Part shown: piece after piece, positions 1 to 10,495 of the stretch
How the letters are laid out: every line of letters begins with the position of its first letter
How positions within the stretch are numbered: the stretch's first letter is position 1
NCBI GenBank assembly: GCA_033961575.1
Contig: CM066738.1
Location: 69,735,478-69,799,477 of the forward strand
Length of the DNA: 64,000 bases
Direction of reading: 5' to 3'
DNA from: Aselliscus stoliczkanus
Taxonomy: Eukaryota; Chordata; Mammalia; Chiroptera; Hipposideridae
Notes under the pieces: generated by a model
The model's input: only the letters and a program-made list of their open reading frames with translations
Told to the model about the DNA's origin: nothing
Databases searched by the model: none
Program-made: the position numbers and the translations under genes

Positions 1-6
1 ACAGCT

Positions 7-406
7 GGGGGCCGGCCTAGTGGCTCAGTTGTTTAAGAGTACAAGCTCTGAGCAACAAGGTCACCGATTCGATTCCCACCTGGGCCAGTGAGCTGCATCC
101 AAGCTGAGCTGGCTCTGAGCTGCCAACAGGTGGCAGGATGGCTCAGCTGGTGAGAGCATGTGCTCCTAACAACAAGATTACTGGTTCAACTCCCCCATGG
201 GGTGGTGGGCTATACCCACGCACAACTAAGATTGAACATGGCACCTTGCGCTGAACTGCCCATGGGCAGCCGGATGGCAACTGGACTTGGAGCTGAGCTA
301 GGTGCGCCCTCCACAACTAAGACTGAAGGACAAGAACTTGGCTGTGCCCCTTCCCCAATTCTCCAACACTGTTCCCAATTCCCCAATAAAATCTTTATAA
401 ATAAAA
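7..406 (+). repeat. Type D SINE (multi-tRNA-like)
   Basis: A tRNA-like head with B-box GATTCGATTCCCACC is followed by GGATGGCTCAGCTGGTGAGA, a second tRNA-like unit, and the B-like tail (CAACTAAGACTGAAGGAC, CCCCAATAAAATC). Confidence 0.85.
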
Positions 407-514
407 GTGATATTCAGAGAGGTAAATTATTCATCAAATTCTTGCCTTTCATTATTTTCAAAGAAATTTCCACATTTAGGTGGTTGAAGGATAGAGCCAG
501 AAAAAGTATCTGTT

Positions 515-986
515 GGGCCCGCCGAGTGGCTTGTTGGTTAAGAGTTGGCTTGGGAGCACGAGCGCTGAGCAGCCGGGTCACTGGTTCGGATCCCACATGG
601 GACAGTGATGCTGTGCCCTCTAAGATAGTGAACAGCTTGACCTGGAGCTGGGCTGCCATGAGTCGCCGGTGACGGTGTAGGCTGCAGCCCCTGTTGGAGT
701 GGGCTGCTGTAAGCTACCGTGAGTGGCCAGCAGCCAGTGTGAGCGGCTGGCAGCTGACATGAGCTTCTGTGATCTGCGATGAGCTACCGTGAGTGGCTGT
801 CCAATGGCTAGTGACCAATCTACCTCAGCTGGAAAGAGTGCAGTGATCACAGTATTAACATGGGCCAGTGAAACGATGTCCTCCATAACTAGACTGAAGA
901 ATAAAAGGACAACAACGTGTCTGTTCCCCTTCTCCGAGTCCCCAATGCTGTTCCCTCCCCCAATTCCCCAATAAAATCTTTTTCAA
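515..986 (+). repeat. Type B SINE
   Basis: tRNA-like head, repeated body, AATAAAATC tail. TSD AAAAAGTATCT at 501-511 and 987-997. Confidence 0.88.
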
Positions 987-2549
987 AAAAAGTATCTCTT
1001 TCAATATTGATAATAGGGATAAAGAGCACAGTCCAATAATTCACAGCTTTATAACACATGATGAAAGCAGGAAACATTTTTATCACAAACCTCATGAATA
1101 TATAAATATCTGTTTAGCAATAAATGTGTTTGTTAGCAATACAATTTAAATGCAAAAGAACAAAATTACATACAGAAATTTTTACTACATTAGGTATCAA
1201 TGCTGATATAACATATTTAAGAGAAGGGAGATCAGCTTCTATTCTATAGCTTGCCTTGTTTGTATAAGTTAGGGCCAAAATACTGTCTTACAGTGAGAAC
1301 TGGAGTTAAAATAGCACAATTCCTAAGTATTCTTTATCATCTGACTTTGCAAATTGTCTTCATTGACTCCAAAGTAAGTTGTAAAAAGTTGAGTGCTTAC
1401 CTTGTGATCAGTAACTGTGAGATTGAAGTCTGCAGGGAAAACAAGCTGCCTTAACAGATGTTCTGATTTGGAGAGAGGTTGCAAAAATCCCTCCTCTCCT
1501 CACTCCCGATTTTTATGTATTAAATCTACCATTCTCTTAGGGTCCGGGCCTAAGGTTTAAGTATTATTATTAATTATTAGTAATTAATAATAAACCTAAT
1601 ATTAGGCAGACACTGCTCTGGCCCCTGGGGATAAAATGGAGAACAAAGAAGATATATTTTATGTCTTCACTGTGCTTAGTCTGCTGGAGGAAAGCAGATA
1701 AGTGAAGAAGCTATTACAACTAAGTGTGACAACTGCCATAGACAATAGTGACTTCTTCCTGTAATTTCTAGTAATGTCTGGAATTCCAGGGTTTTACAAA
1801 CCACAGGTTGCAACCCATTAAATGGGTCTCAAAGTGCATTTTTTAAGCAGTTTTTTAAAGTAATAAAAATTTTTATGCATAAAAGTAGAATAATGCAATG
1901 AGTCCCATCCCTCAGATTTACGAATCAACAAGATTTTTAATTTTCTCGCTTTCATTTTAAAAATGAAATGGGACAGTTAAAAGAGTAAAATATTCTAGAT
2001 TAGAATAGGATGGGCTACAAAATATGACAGTGTATTGCACCATGAATATTGTACATACTAAGTATAGTTCCATAAAACTTCTGTGTGTGTATTTACTGGG
2101 TTTAAGATATTTTTTTAAATGTATAGGACTGAAAGGAAAGAAAGAACACCATTTGTATATATCCCTATTGCAAATAATATGCTCTGTAAGAAGGCTTTGG
2201 ATAAATGTTTAATGGTGACAATAACCAACAGAAACATGAAGAGATTGCTAGAAAAAAATCCAGGATATATATAAAATTAACTTTTTGAAACAGAAGCTGG
2301 AATACAACGTAGAATTTTCATGCACATACGACCATAACTTAGCCAATGTGGACTAAAGACCTACTCTAGTCCATGCAATATACTAAGTGCTTGGGATGTA
2401 GAAATAATTAAAACACTGCCTCTTTTTCTGAGAGCTTGCTACTGTGTGGAGAAACAGCCGGGGTCAAGAGTCTGTCCTGCATAAAAAAGAATCAACACTT
2501 GAAAATCCTCACCTTGTTATAACCAACACACATACAAAACAATATGCAT
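987..2549. other. 3' intergenic sequence with old repeat traces
   Basis: No gene seen. About 1590-1740 resembles an ancient MIR/L2-class fragment (GGCAGACACTGCTCTGGCCC, then GGGGATAAAATGGAGAAC), and 2340-2430 is similar (CTAAGTGCTTGGGATGTAGA). About 1795-1870 may be a DNA-transposon remnant. The rest is unclassified AT-rich sequence. Confidence 0.4.
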
Positions 2550-3012
2550 GGGGCCAGCTGAGTGGCGCATTGGTTAAGAGCTGGCTTGGGATGCCAGCTC
2601 TGAGCAGCACGGCCCCAGTTCGGATCCCACATATGAGAGCCAGTGACACTGCCCTCTACAGCTAAGATGGTGAACAACGGCTCCACCTGGAGCTGCGCTG
2701 CTGTGAGTCGCCAGTGGCGATGGCTTAGCTGCAGCCCCTGCTGCAGGGCTGCCATAAGCTACAGTGAGTGGCCGGCAGCCAGAGTGAGCAGCAGGAAGCT
2801 GGTGTGAGCTGCCAAGAGCCATTGTGCGCCGCCGCCCCGAGGCCAGCGACCGATCTGCTGCACCCGCGAAGAGCGCAATGATGTTACCAACATGGGCCAG
2901 TGAAGTAATGTCCTCCACAACTAGACTGAAGAACAAAAGGACAACTTGTTTGTTTCCCTTCCCCGATTCCCCAACACTGTTTCCCTCTCCCAATTCCCCA
3001 ATAAAACCTTAA
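2550..3012 (+). repeat. Type B SINE
   Basis: Full length: GGGGCCAGCTGAGTGGCGC head through TTCCCCAATAAAACC tail. Confidence 0.87.
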
Positions 3013-3343
3013 AAATATATATATGAATGTATAGCTGTATTTTATTTTGTTTTTACTAATGAGATCATATACATATGAATCAAGTTTTCATTAAATAATC
3101 TATCAGAAATATGTTTATAAATCAATCCAGTGCTACCTCTTGCTTTTTGATGACTATAATGTTAGTGTGTTATAATCTGCCCATTCCCCTACTAGGTTGT
3201 TATTGTAAATGTCCAAAAATATAATGAACCTCTATCTTTACACATCCTTTGCTATAGCATAGTTTCTTCAAAATGGGATTGCTAAATATGGTTGTTGTAT
3301 TTTAATACTGTCAAATTTTTTTCCTCCAAAAAAATAATTGCCA

Positions 3344-3490
3344 GGCCGGTGGAGTGGTGCGGTGGTTAAGCGCTGCTGGCTTGGGAAGCCAGCTGCCCTG
3401 GCTCAGTCATACATATGAAGGCCAGTAACACTGCCCTCAAAAAAAAAAAAATTAAATTAAATTGCAAATAATAATAATAATAATAATAAT
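3344..3490 (+). repeat. Type A SINE with A tail evolved into (TAA)n
   Basis: Head GGCCGGTGGAGTGGTGCGG. The TSD AATAATTGCCA lies before the head and again after the (TAA)n run, so the microsatellite is part of the tail. Confidence 0.85.
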
Positions 3491-3633
3491 AATAATTGCC
3501 AGTTTACATACAATAATACGTATTACAATATATAATATGTAATATTATATTGTAACATTATAATGTACAATAATTATTGAAATTGTTGGTGGGTCCACAT
3601 TGTCTATTGTTTATTATCAATCCTGCCTATTAT

Positions 3634-3792
3634 TAAACTTGCAACTTTTTTTTTTTTGCCAGTTTTCACACAGGACTTTATTGAAAACACAGATTCAAAT
3701 AGAGAACCTTTGTTTAAACCATGAATAGCGGGGTAGCTTACATGGGCCACTCAGTTCATTGCAAGCTCAATACTAAAATAAACTTGCAACTT
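3634..3792 (-). pseudogene. 3'-end fragment of a processed retrocopy
   Basis: On the minus strand a roughly 125-bp unique segment carries TTCAATAAAGTCCTGTG and ends in a 12-base A tail, flanked by a perfect 14-bp TSD, TAAACTTGCAACTT (3634-3647 and 3779-3792). These are hallmarks of an L1-mobilised, 5'-truncated mRNA copy. I could not name the source mRNA. Confidence 0.75.
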
Positions 3793-3910
3793 GATGGTCA
3801 GAATTATCTTTGTAAATTTTGCATTTCCTAAATTACTACTGAGATTGTCTACCTTTTTATATACTTATTGGCTATTATTCTTTGAGTGTTCTTTGTAATA
3901 CTAGCCTTTT

Positions 3911-4021
3911 TTTTTTTTTTTTTTTTTGAGGGCAGTGTCACTGGCCCTCATATGTGGGACCTGAACCGGGGCCGCTGGCTTCCCAAGTCAGCGCCTAACC
4001 ACCGCGCCACTCGGCCGGCCC
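3911..4021 (-). repeat. Type A SINE
   Basis: TSD AATACTAGCCTTTT on both sides (3897-3910 and 4022-4035). Confidence 0.88.
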
Positions 4022-4514
4022 AATACTAGCCTTTTATATATTGCAAATATTTCTGTCACTTGTATTTTAATTTTGTTTATGGTGCTTTTATAGAACTGAA
4101 GTTTTTCATTTTCATGTAATCTGTCACTTTATGGCTTCTCATTTTTATATTTTACTTAAGGACTTCTCTAACTGTAAAATTATAAAGCTAACCTTCCATA
4201 TTTTTACCTAATGCTCTTTATGGATTTTAAAACTATTTATCTATCTATCTAAATCGAGCTGGAATTAATTTTTGGTGTAGAGGGAAGTGAGGAGCTGCCT
4301 CCCCCATTCTGGCATTGGCCAGTTTTCCTACACAATTAATCAGAATATATGATGAACAGAACAAAATCACTGCTATTATCTGTGCTATCACCCTAGACAC
4401 AATGATTGGGGGGGGTCTACCAGTACATTATCAGGAACTCCCCAAAACGTGGCATTTTTGTAAACAATTTTGGGTTAATAAGCAGTTTTGAGGCTTGTCT
4501 CTCTTATTCTCAAA

Positions 4515-4900
4515 AATTTTATTGGGGAATAGGGAAAGGGAACAGTGTTGGGGAATTGGGGGAGGGAACATTGTGTTTTTCCAGGACCCATCAGCTTCAA
4601 GTCAAGTTGTTGTCCTTTGATCTTAGTTGTGGAGGGTGCAAGTTCATCTCCAACTCCAGTTGCCACTTTCAATCTAGTTGCGGGGGTGGAGGGAGCACAG
4701 TCCACCATCCCATGCGGGAGTCAAACCTGCAACCTTGTTGTTAAGAACATGTGCTCTCTCCAGCTGAGCTATTTGGCCACCCATTGGCAGCTCAGCAGCA
4801 GCTCATCTTGGGTGCAACTCACTGGCCCATGTGGGAATTGAACCGGCAACACTTTTGCTCAGAGCTCGTTCTCTAACCGACTGAGCTACCTGGCCAGCAC
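4515..4900 (-). repeat. Type D SINE
   Basis: Reverse tail ATTTTATTGGGGAATAGGG, two tRNA-like units (GAGTCAAACCTGCAACC, then GAATTGAACCGGCAAC) and a terminal GGCCAGCA. Confidence 0.82.
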
Positions 4901-4991
4901 CTATACCTGGTTCTTGTAATGTGTGTGATACCTAAGGCAAAAATATACATATTTCATAAACAGATTGAAATAGTAAAAAAGAAGGAGAAGC

Positions 4992-5105
4992 GGGGCCAGC
5001 CGAGTGGCGCGATGGTTAAGCACTGGCTTGGGAAGCCAGCAGCCCAGGTTCAGGTCCCACATATGAGGGCCATTGACCCTGCCCTCAAAAAAAAAAAAAA
5101 AAAAA
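4992..5105 (+). repeat. Type A SINE
   Basis: GGGGCCAGCCGAGTGGCGCG head, B-box GGTTCAGGTCCC, A tail. Confidence 0.87.
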
Positions 5106-5139
5106 GGAAAAGATGTTGAATGGTACGGTAGATGTCTCT

Positions 5140-5560
5140 ATTGGCTGGCTAGCCCAGCAAGCATTGCCAATCCCACTACCATTGGAAAAGTTTACATATT
5201 TGATTTCCTAACTTCTTACTCAACCAGGGTGACCATGTGATACAGTTCTGACCAATGGAGATAAGGGCAAGTCTTCTAGGAAAGCTTTCACTTTCTCAAA
5301 AGGGCAGATGTGTCTCACCCCACTTTTCCTTTTCTGAACACAAATGTGATGTCTGGAGATGCAACAGCCCTCCTGTGTCTAGGAGACAACTAGCTATCCT
5401 ACTGAGGATGGAATGGAAACAGGAAGGGCCTGAGTCTTTGATGACATTGGTAGGCCCCTAAACCAGCCCTGCCTGGAGACTTCTTGTAATGTAAGATAAC
5501 TAAATAGCGTTATTTCTAAGTCACTGTTAGACAGGTTTCCTGTAGCTTGAAGTATTTTAA
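5140..5560 (+). repeat. Degraded mammal-wide LTR-like (MaLR/MLT-type) repeat
   Basis: Phrases such as GTGACCATGTGATACAGTTC, GTCTTTGATGACATTGG and a 3' part around GTCACTGTTAGACAGG resemble old MaLR-type LTRs. The family is uncertain. Confidence 0.35.
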
Positions 5561-5661
5561 ATTGATACGCATGGTGTGAATCCAATATTCTGAAAACAGT
5601 GAAACAAAACAGTTTTAATATTTCTTCCTAATGAAATTCATAAATTACTTTATAGGGAATC

Positions 5662-5770
5662 TTTTTTTTTTTTTTTGAGGGCAGTGTCACTGGCCCTCAT
5701 ATGTGGGACCTGAACCGGGGCCGCTGGCTTCCCAAGCCAGCGCTTAACCACCGCGCCACTCACCCAGCCC
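5662..5770 (-). repeat. Type A SINE
   Basis: Flanks TATAGGGAATC and TCTAGGGAATCC are a slightly diverged TSD. It lies just beyond the ABHD3 3'UTR. Confidence 0.86.
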
Positions 5771-5819
5771 TCTAGGGAATCCTTTTTTTGTAGATAAAAA
5801 CTGACAAAGAAACAATTTA

Positions 5820-6474
5820 AAATAGTAGATTTTATTTTAATTTAATCATCTATATATATGCATAGATACTATTTTAAAAATAGCAGGTAAACTATAATCA
5901 TTATAAAACATAAACCAGCCTTAATATTATCAGAGTAAAAGAGCATGTATAGAAGTCAGTCTAACATTGTTGTATTTGCCTTTTAAAGTTAGAATACATA
6001 AAATATTTAGCATATTGGCTTATTTCAGTTTTCATGTTATTATCATTAGGTACAAGTACCTTAGAAATGTACCAACTTACAACTTACATTCAAATAACCA
6101 AAATCTCTTTACCAGTTATTAAAGTACCATTAAATCACCTAAAATGAGTAATCTAAAAATATTTTAGCCTAAATTAAAACCCTGAGGAATTAAAATCTTC
6201 TTACACAATAGTTTTGGTTAAATGCAAATCCATGTTTGTACTATTTTATTTAAGGTTGTACTTCATAGGCATAGTAAAAATAAAATCTACATAAATTACA
6301 ATCTAAATCTATATATTATTTCTTGCTACAAAGTTTTGTTTACGCCAAAAGTACTTTTTGCACGTCATTCTTTTCACTACCTGCTGGCTTATTTGCTTTA
6401 TATGTAGTAGTTAAGATTTGTGCACTAGCTGAGCTGCCTTTATATGATGATTCAATCAGAATGCATCTGAAGAA
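5820..6474 (-). other. ABHD3: ABHD3 3'UTR with two candidate poly(A) signals
   Basis: AT-rich sequence after the stop, free of recognisable repeats. AATAAA (as TTTATT on the plus strand) occurs at 6245-6250 and 5831-5836, giving UTRs of roughly 240 or 650 nt. A type A SINE begins beyond the second. Which signal is used cannot be read from sequence. Confidence 0.5.
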
Positions 6475-6653
6475 CTACATGTTAGAGAGTTCATGTCCGT
6501 GCTCAACCATGGCCTGTACAAACTGCTTGAAGACTCGATCCATATAAGTGGACTGTCTTGGCCAGATTCCCTCCAGAAAACCAATATGGCCTCCATAAGA
6601 AGTAAGAACCAAAGCAACATTAGGGTTTTGCTTAGCAGTTTCTATTGGAATAG
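6475..6653 (-). CDS. ABHD3: ABHD3 exon 9 (residues 353-411): catalytic His and stop
   Basis: Acceptor: pyrimidine-rich tract ending CACCCCAAG; the coding part runs 179 nt to TAG at 6477-6475. Encodes [35 protein letters not shown] (catalytic His375) and a C-terminus ending HGHELSNM. The last two residues look like an extension relative to the human end HGHELS that I remember. Confidence 0.96.
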
Positions 6654-7167
6654 CTTGGGGTGGGGGAGGGGACAGGTGGTAAGAAAGGGAGAGAGAAAAA
6701 ATATAATTATTACCAATTTTTGGATAATAAGGAAAAATGTATATCTTTATTATTTCCAATCATTATAAACCAAACACAACTAAACAAATATTTGTAATGA
6801 ATACAGTTAACGAAATAAGTTTATTATATTAACCATCTATATTCTTATAACAGTTCATGTTTATGATTATGTACCGGAGCATCATTTTTGGAAGAATCAA
6901 TCCAAGTGTTTAATGATAACACAAAAGAGGGCCCGCCGAGTGGCGCAGTGGTTAAGCGCTGGCTTGGAAAGCCAGTGGCCCTGGTTTGAGTCCCACATAT
7001 GAGGGCCAGTGACACTGCCCTAAAACAAACAAACAAACAAACAAACAAACAAAACAAAAACAAACAAACAAAATCTTTAGGGCCGGCTGAATGGCGTGGT
7101 GGTTAAGCGCTGGCTTGGGAAGCCAGCGGCCCTGGTTCAGGTCCCACATGTGAGGGCCAATGACACT

Positions 7168-7199
<32 letters not shown>

Positions 7200-10100
7200 G
7201 AATAGGCCAAGTCTTGTTTTGAGAAATTAAAGTAAGATGTTTCAAGGATGGTAAATACTTACATTATTATGATATAAAACTCCTACTTAGTGTTACACCA
7301 GGAAAGAAAAGCAACTAATCTTATTACCTTTGTCTGAGAGTTGCAAATTCATTATGTATGACTTTGGTTAACTTTACATCAAGTTATTAGATTCCTGGGG
7401 CCAAATGGTAGCTGTATTAAGGATTTAAAATTATAAATATGATTTATATAGTTAAAACATATGCATTAAAAAAATGAATGGAATAAAATACTACTCCCAA
7501 GTGGTAACAGTGTTTATCTCTGGGTGGTAAAACCCTGTTCATTATATTTTCTTTATCTTCCTCTGAATTTTTAGTTATAGTCAGAAAAAAGAAAAATTTT
7601 ATTTTGAAAATATAGTTGCTGTATTTAATTCACTATAACGATAGTCTTTTTACATGCTCTACAAAATCTATGCTGAGTAAAAACTTTAATGTTGTGAATT
7701 AAAAATTGTTCTTTATCTTTTCTCCAGTGTTTAGGATTCAAACAATGAAAATGTTTTGATTTAAGATCTATACTGGATCCCAATTTGGCATGAAAAGTGT
7801 TATTGTGTTTTTTTTGAGGGCAGTGTCACTGGCCCTCATATGTGGGACCTAATCGGGGCCGCTGGATTCGAAGCCAGCGCTTAACCACCAGGCCACTCAG
7901 CCGGCTCCATGAAAAGTGTTTTGATTTCAGATATGCTAAATCTTATCTCCCTAATTAAGATAACATGGTTGATGCAGTAATCAGACTTTCATATTTTAGG
8001 CAGATTCTTAGGGGTAAATGAAGAAATTAAAGGTCAGATCACCCTACCCCAAGCCCTTCTAAGGAAGGAAAAAAAGTTGACATGACACACTGTAGAACTA
8101 AGTCCCTTCCAAGACGAGCTATTGCTATGCTCAAACTGCCTATTTAGATGATGCTCTACATTTGACCCCTCACAACACTCCCTGAAAAAGAAACTTAACA
8201 GTCCCTACATCAAGTCCCAGGAAGTCAACTTGTTATCTAAAAGGGCTCTGAACTCACATCCTTAGCCAGGCAAACCTAAAAATGAACATCTATCTTGGGA
8301 TCAGGTGTGAAAGCCTAAGGGGAATGGCAGGGGAAATGACTGATACTATTTTTGCTTTTCCTTTTCACCTTACATGAATGTTTAGATTTAGAGTGCTTCA
8401 TTTGCCTCTAATGGAAAGATTAAGAGCCCAATTTCAAACTTGATATACAGTCAGGAATTTCTAACACTCAAAGTCATAGTCCTATCAGAAGAACAAAAGG
8501 CTGTGCCATTTTGAGTCTTGTGAAAGATGCTGGCTGCCTATGCTCTCATAATTCAGAAAATTGGCCACTATTTCAATGTGGCAAGACTATTTTAAGGGCT
8601 TGGGAACGAATAGGAAATAATGAGTTTAAATTTCAACCAAGTGGGTCAGGTTAAATGCTGGGAAATTTTTGTTGGTAGTAAAAGGGTCAGTGAAATATAA
8701 AGATGAAGAAATACAAGTCTTCCTTAATCCAATGAAAATAGGCTAAACAATCACCATGTAATCCAACTGATACTAAAGTTTACAGTTTCATTTTCTGATT
8801 TGTGGTCAAAGCCCCAAAGTTCTAGTCATCTAAAGTTACCTGTGATTAATCATAAAACACATAATAAATGATACCCCTACTGAGATAATATAGGATTTTT
8901 TTTTTCACATACTTTGAGGATTTTCTGAAAATTTGACAAAAATATGTGTTGTGTTTGTAGTCAGAATAATTTTTTAAATGAAGCACTCAGGGAAAATGTT
9001 CTGAAAGTATTTAGGTGGGAAATATGGAGAAAAAGTTTTATAAAAAGCTTTGTGAAATTTCATTAGAAAAAAAATTAGAGGTCAAGTCTACTGATCCTTA
9101 AGATAGTATGATTACTTCTAAGCATCTTATATTGCTTCAATGTATAAACACATGTATATACATCTTTGTTGCCAAATTCTATATTTCTTTTTTTTTTTTG
9201 AAGGTAGTGTCACTGGCCCTCATATGTGGGACCTGAACTAGGTATATTTCTTTAATTAAAAGAGCAAGGAGGGCCGGCCGAGTGGCGCATTGGTTAAGAG
9301 CTGGTTTTGGGATGCCAGCGGCCCCGGTTCGGATCCCACATATGAGGGCCAGTACACTGCCCTCTACAGCTAACAACAGTTCCACTTCCACCTGGAGCTG
9401 GGCTGCGTGAGCCCCAGTGACGGTGTAGGCTGCAGCCCCTGCTGCAGTGGGCTGGCAGCCAGCGTGAGCTGCCAATAGCCGCGATGAGCGACCATCCAGA
9501 GGCCAGCGACCCTTCTGCCTCATCCGGGAAGACAACGTCCTCCGCCACTAGACTGAAGAACAAAAGAACAGCAACTTGTCTGTTCCTCTTCCCTGATTCC
9601 CCAACGCTGTTCCCCTCCCCCAATTCCCCAAAAAAATCTTAAAAAAAAAAAAAAAGAGCAAGGAAGTTAATTTGGGGATAATTTTCTTTTATACAGTATC
9701 CAGGGGGGAAAACAAAGACTGCTTCCTTTAAATATGACTTTGTAGTCTGAATGTGCTCTCATTGAGATGTTCAAGGGCATCATGATTATAAACTCTCAAG
9801 TTCTCTTCCAGGTTAAAAGGTGAGAAATTGGGCCGGACGAGTGGTGCGGTGATTGGGCGCTGGCTTGGGAAACCAGCGACCCCGGTTCGGGTCCCACATG
9901 TGAGGGCCAGTGACACTGCCCACAAAAAAAAAAAAAAAAAAAAAAGGTGAGAAATATTCCAAAGCCTTCTGTATAGGAACCTCAGGAATAAAAGGCAAGT
10001 GCTGACAATATACTTTTGAGGCAAAGACGTTGTAACATAATGTGTCCATAGAACAGTGTATTTGATAAAGAAGAAAAGATTATAAAAATGAGAACAAGCA

Positions 10101-10463
10101 AAATATTGAGTCATAATTTGTTGAGGCTCTCACAGTGGACTAGATAAGCGTCTATGGCAATGTTTAAAGTGATCTGAAGGGCCGGCCGAGTAGCGCAGTG
10201 GTTGAGAGCTGGTTTGGGACGTTAGCAGCCCCGGTTCGGGTCCCACATATGAAGCCCAGTGACACTGCCCTCAAAAAAATAAAAAAATAGGGCCGGACAA
10301 GTGGCGTGGTGGTTGGGCGCTGGCTTGGGAGGTCGGCGGCCCCGGTTCGGGTCCCACATGTGAGGGCTGGTGACACTTCCCTCAAAAAAAAAAAAAAAAA
10401 AAAAAGATTGCCTTCTCTTGGTCTCCCTCTCTCTTCCTCTTCTCCCTTAAGATCCTAATAAAC

Positions 10464-10495
<32 letters not shown>

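Noticed and set aside
1..406. Functional tRNA genes from the many A- and B-box matches
   Set aside because: All sit in SINE heads with poly(A) tails and TSDs, and the cloverleaf arms are degraded.
160..672. 170-codon ORF at the left end, and similar ORFs rich in [14 protein letters not shown] peptides
   Set aside because: They are translations of SINE copies. The recurring peptides simply reflect repeated SINE sequence.
1..6474. SNRPD1 exon (neighbour of ABHD3 in human)
   Set aside because: No Sm-domain or RG-rich coding sequence was found in the 3' flank.
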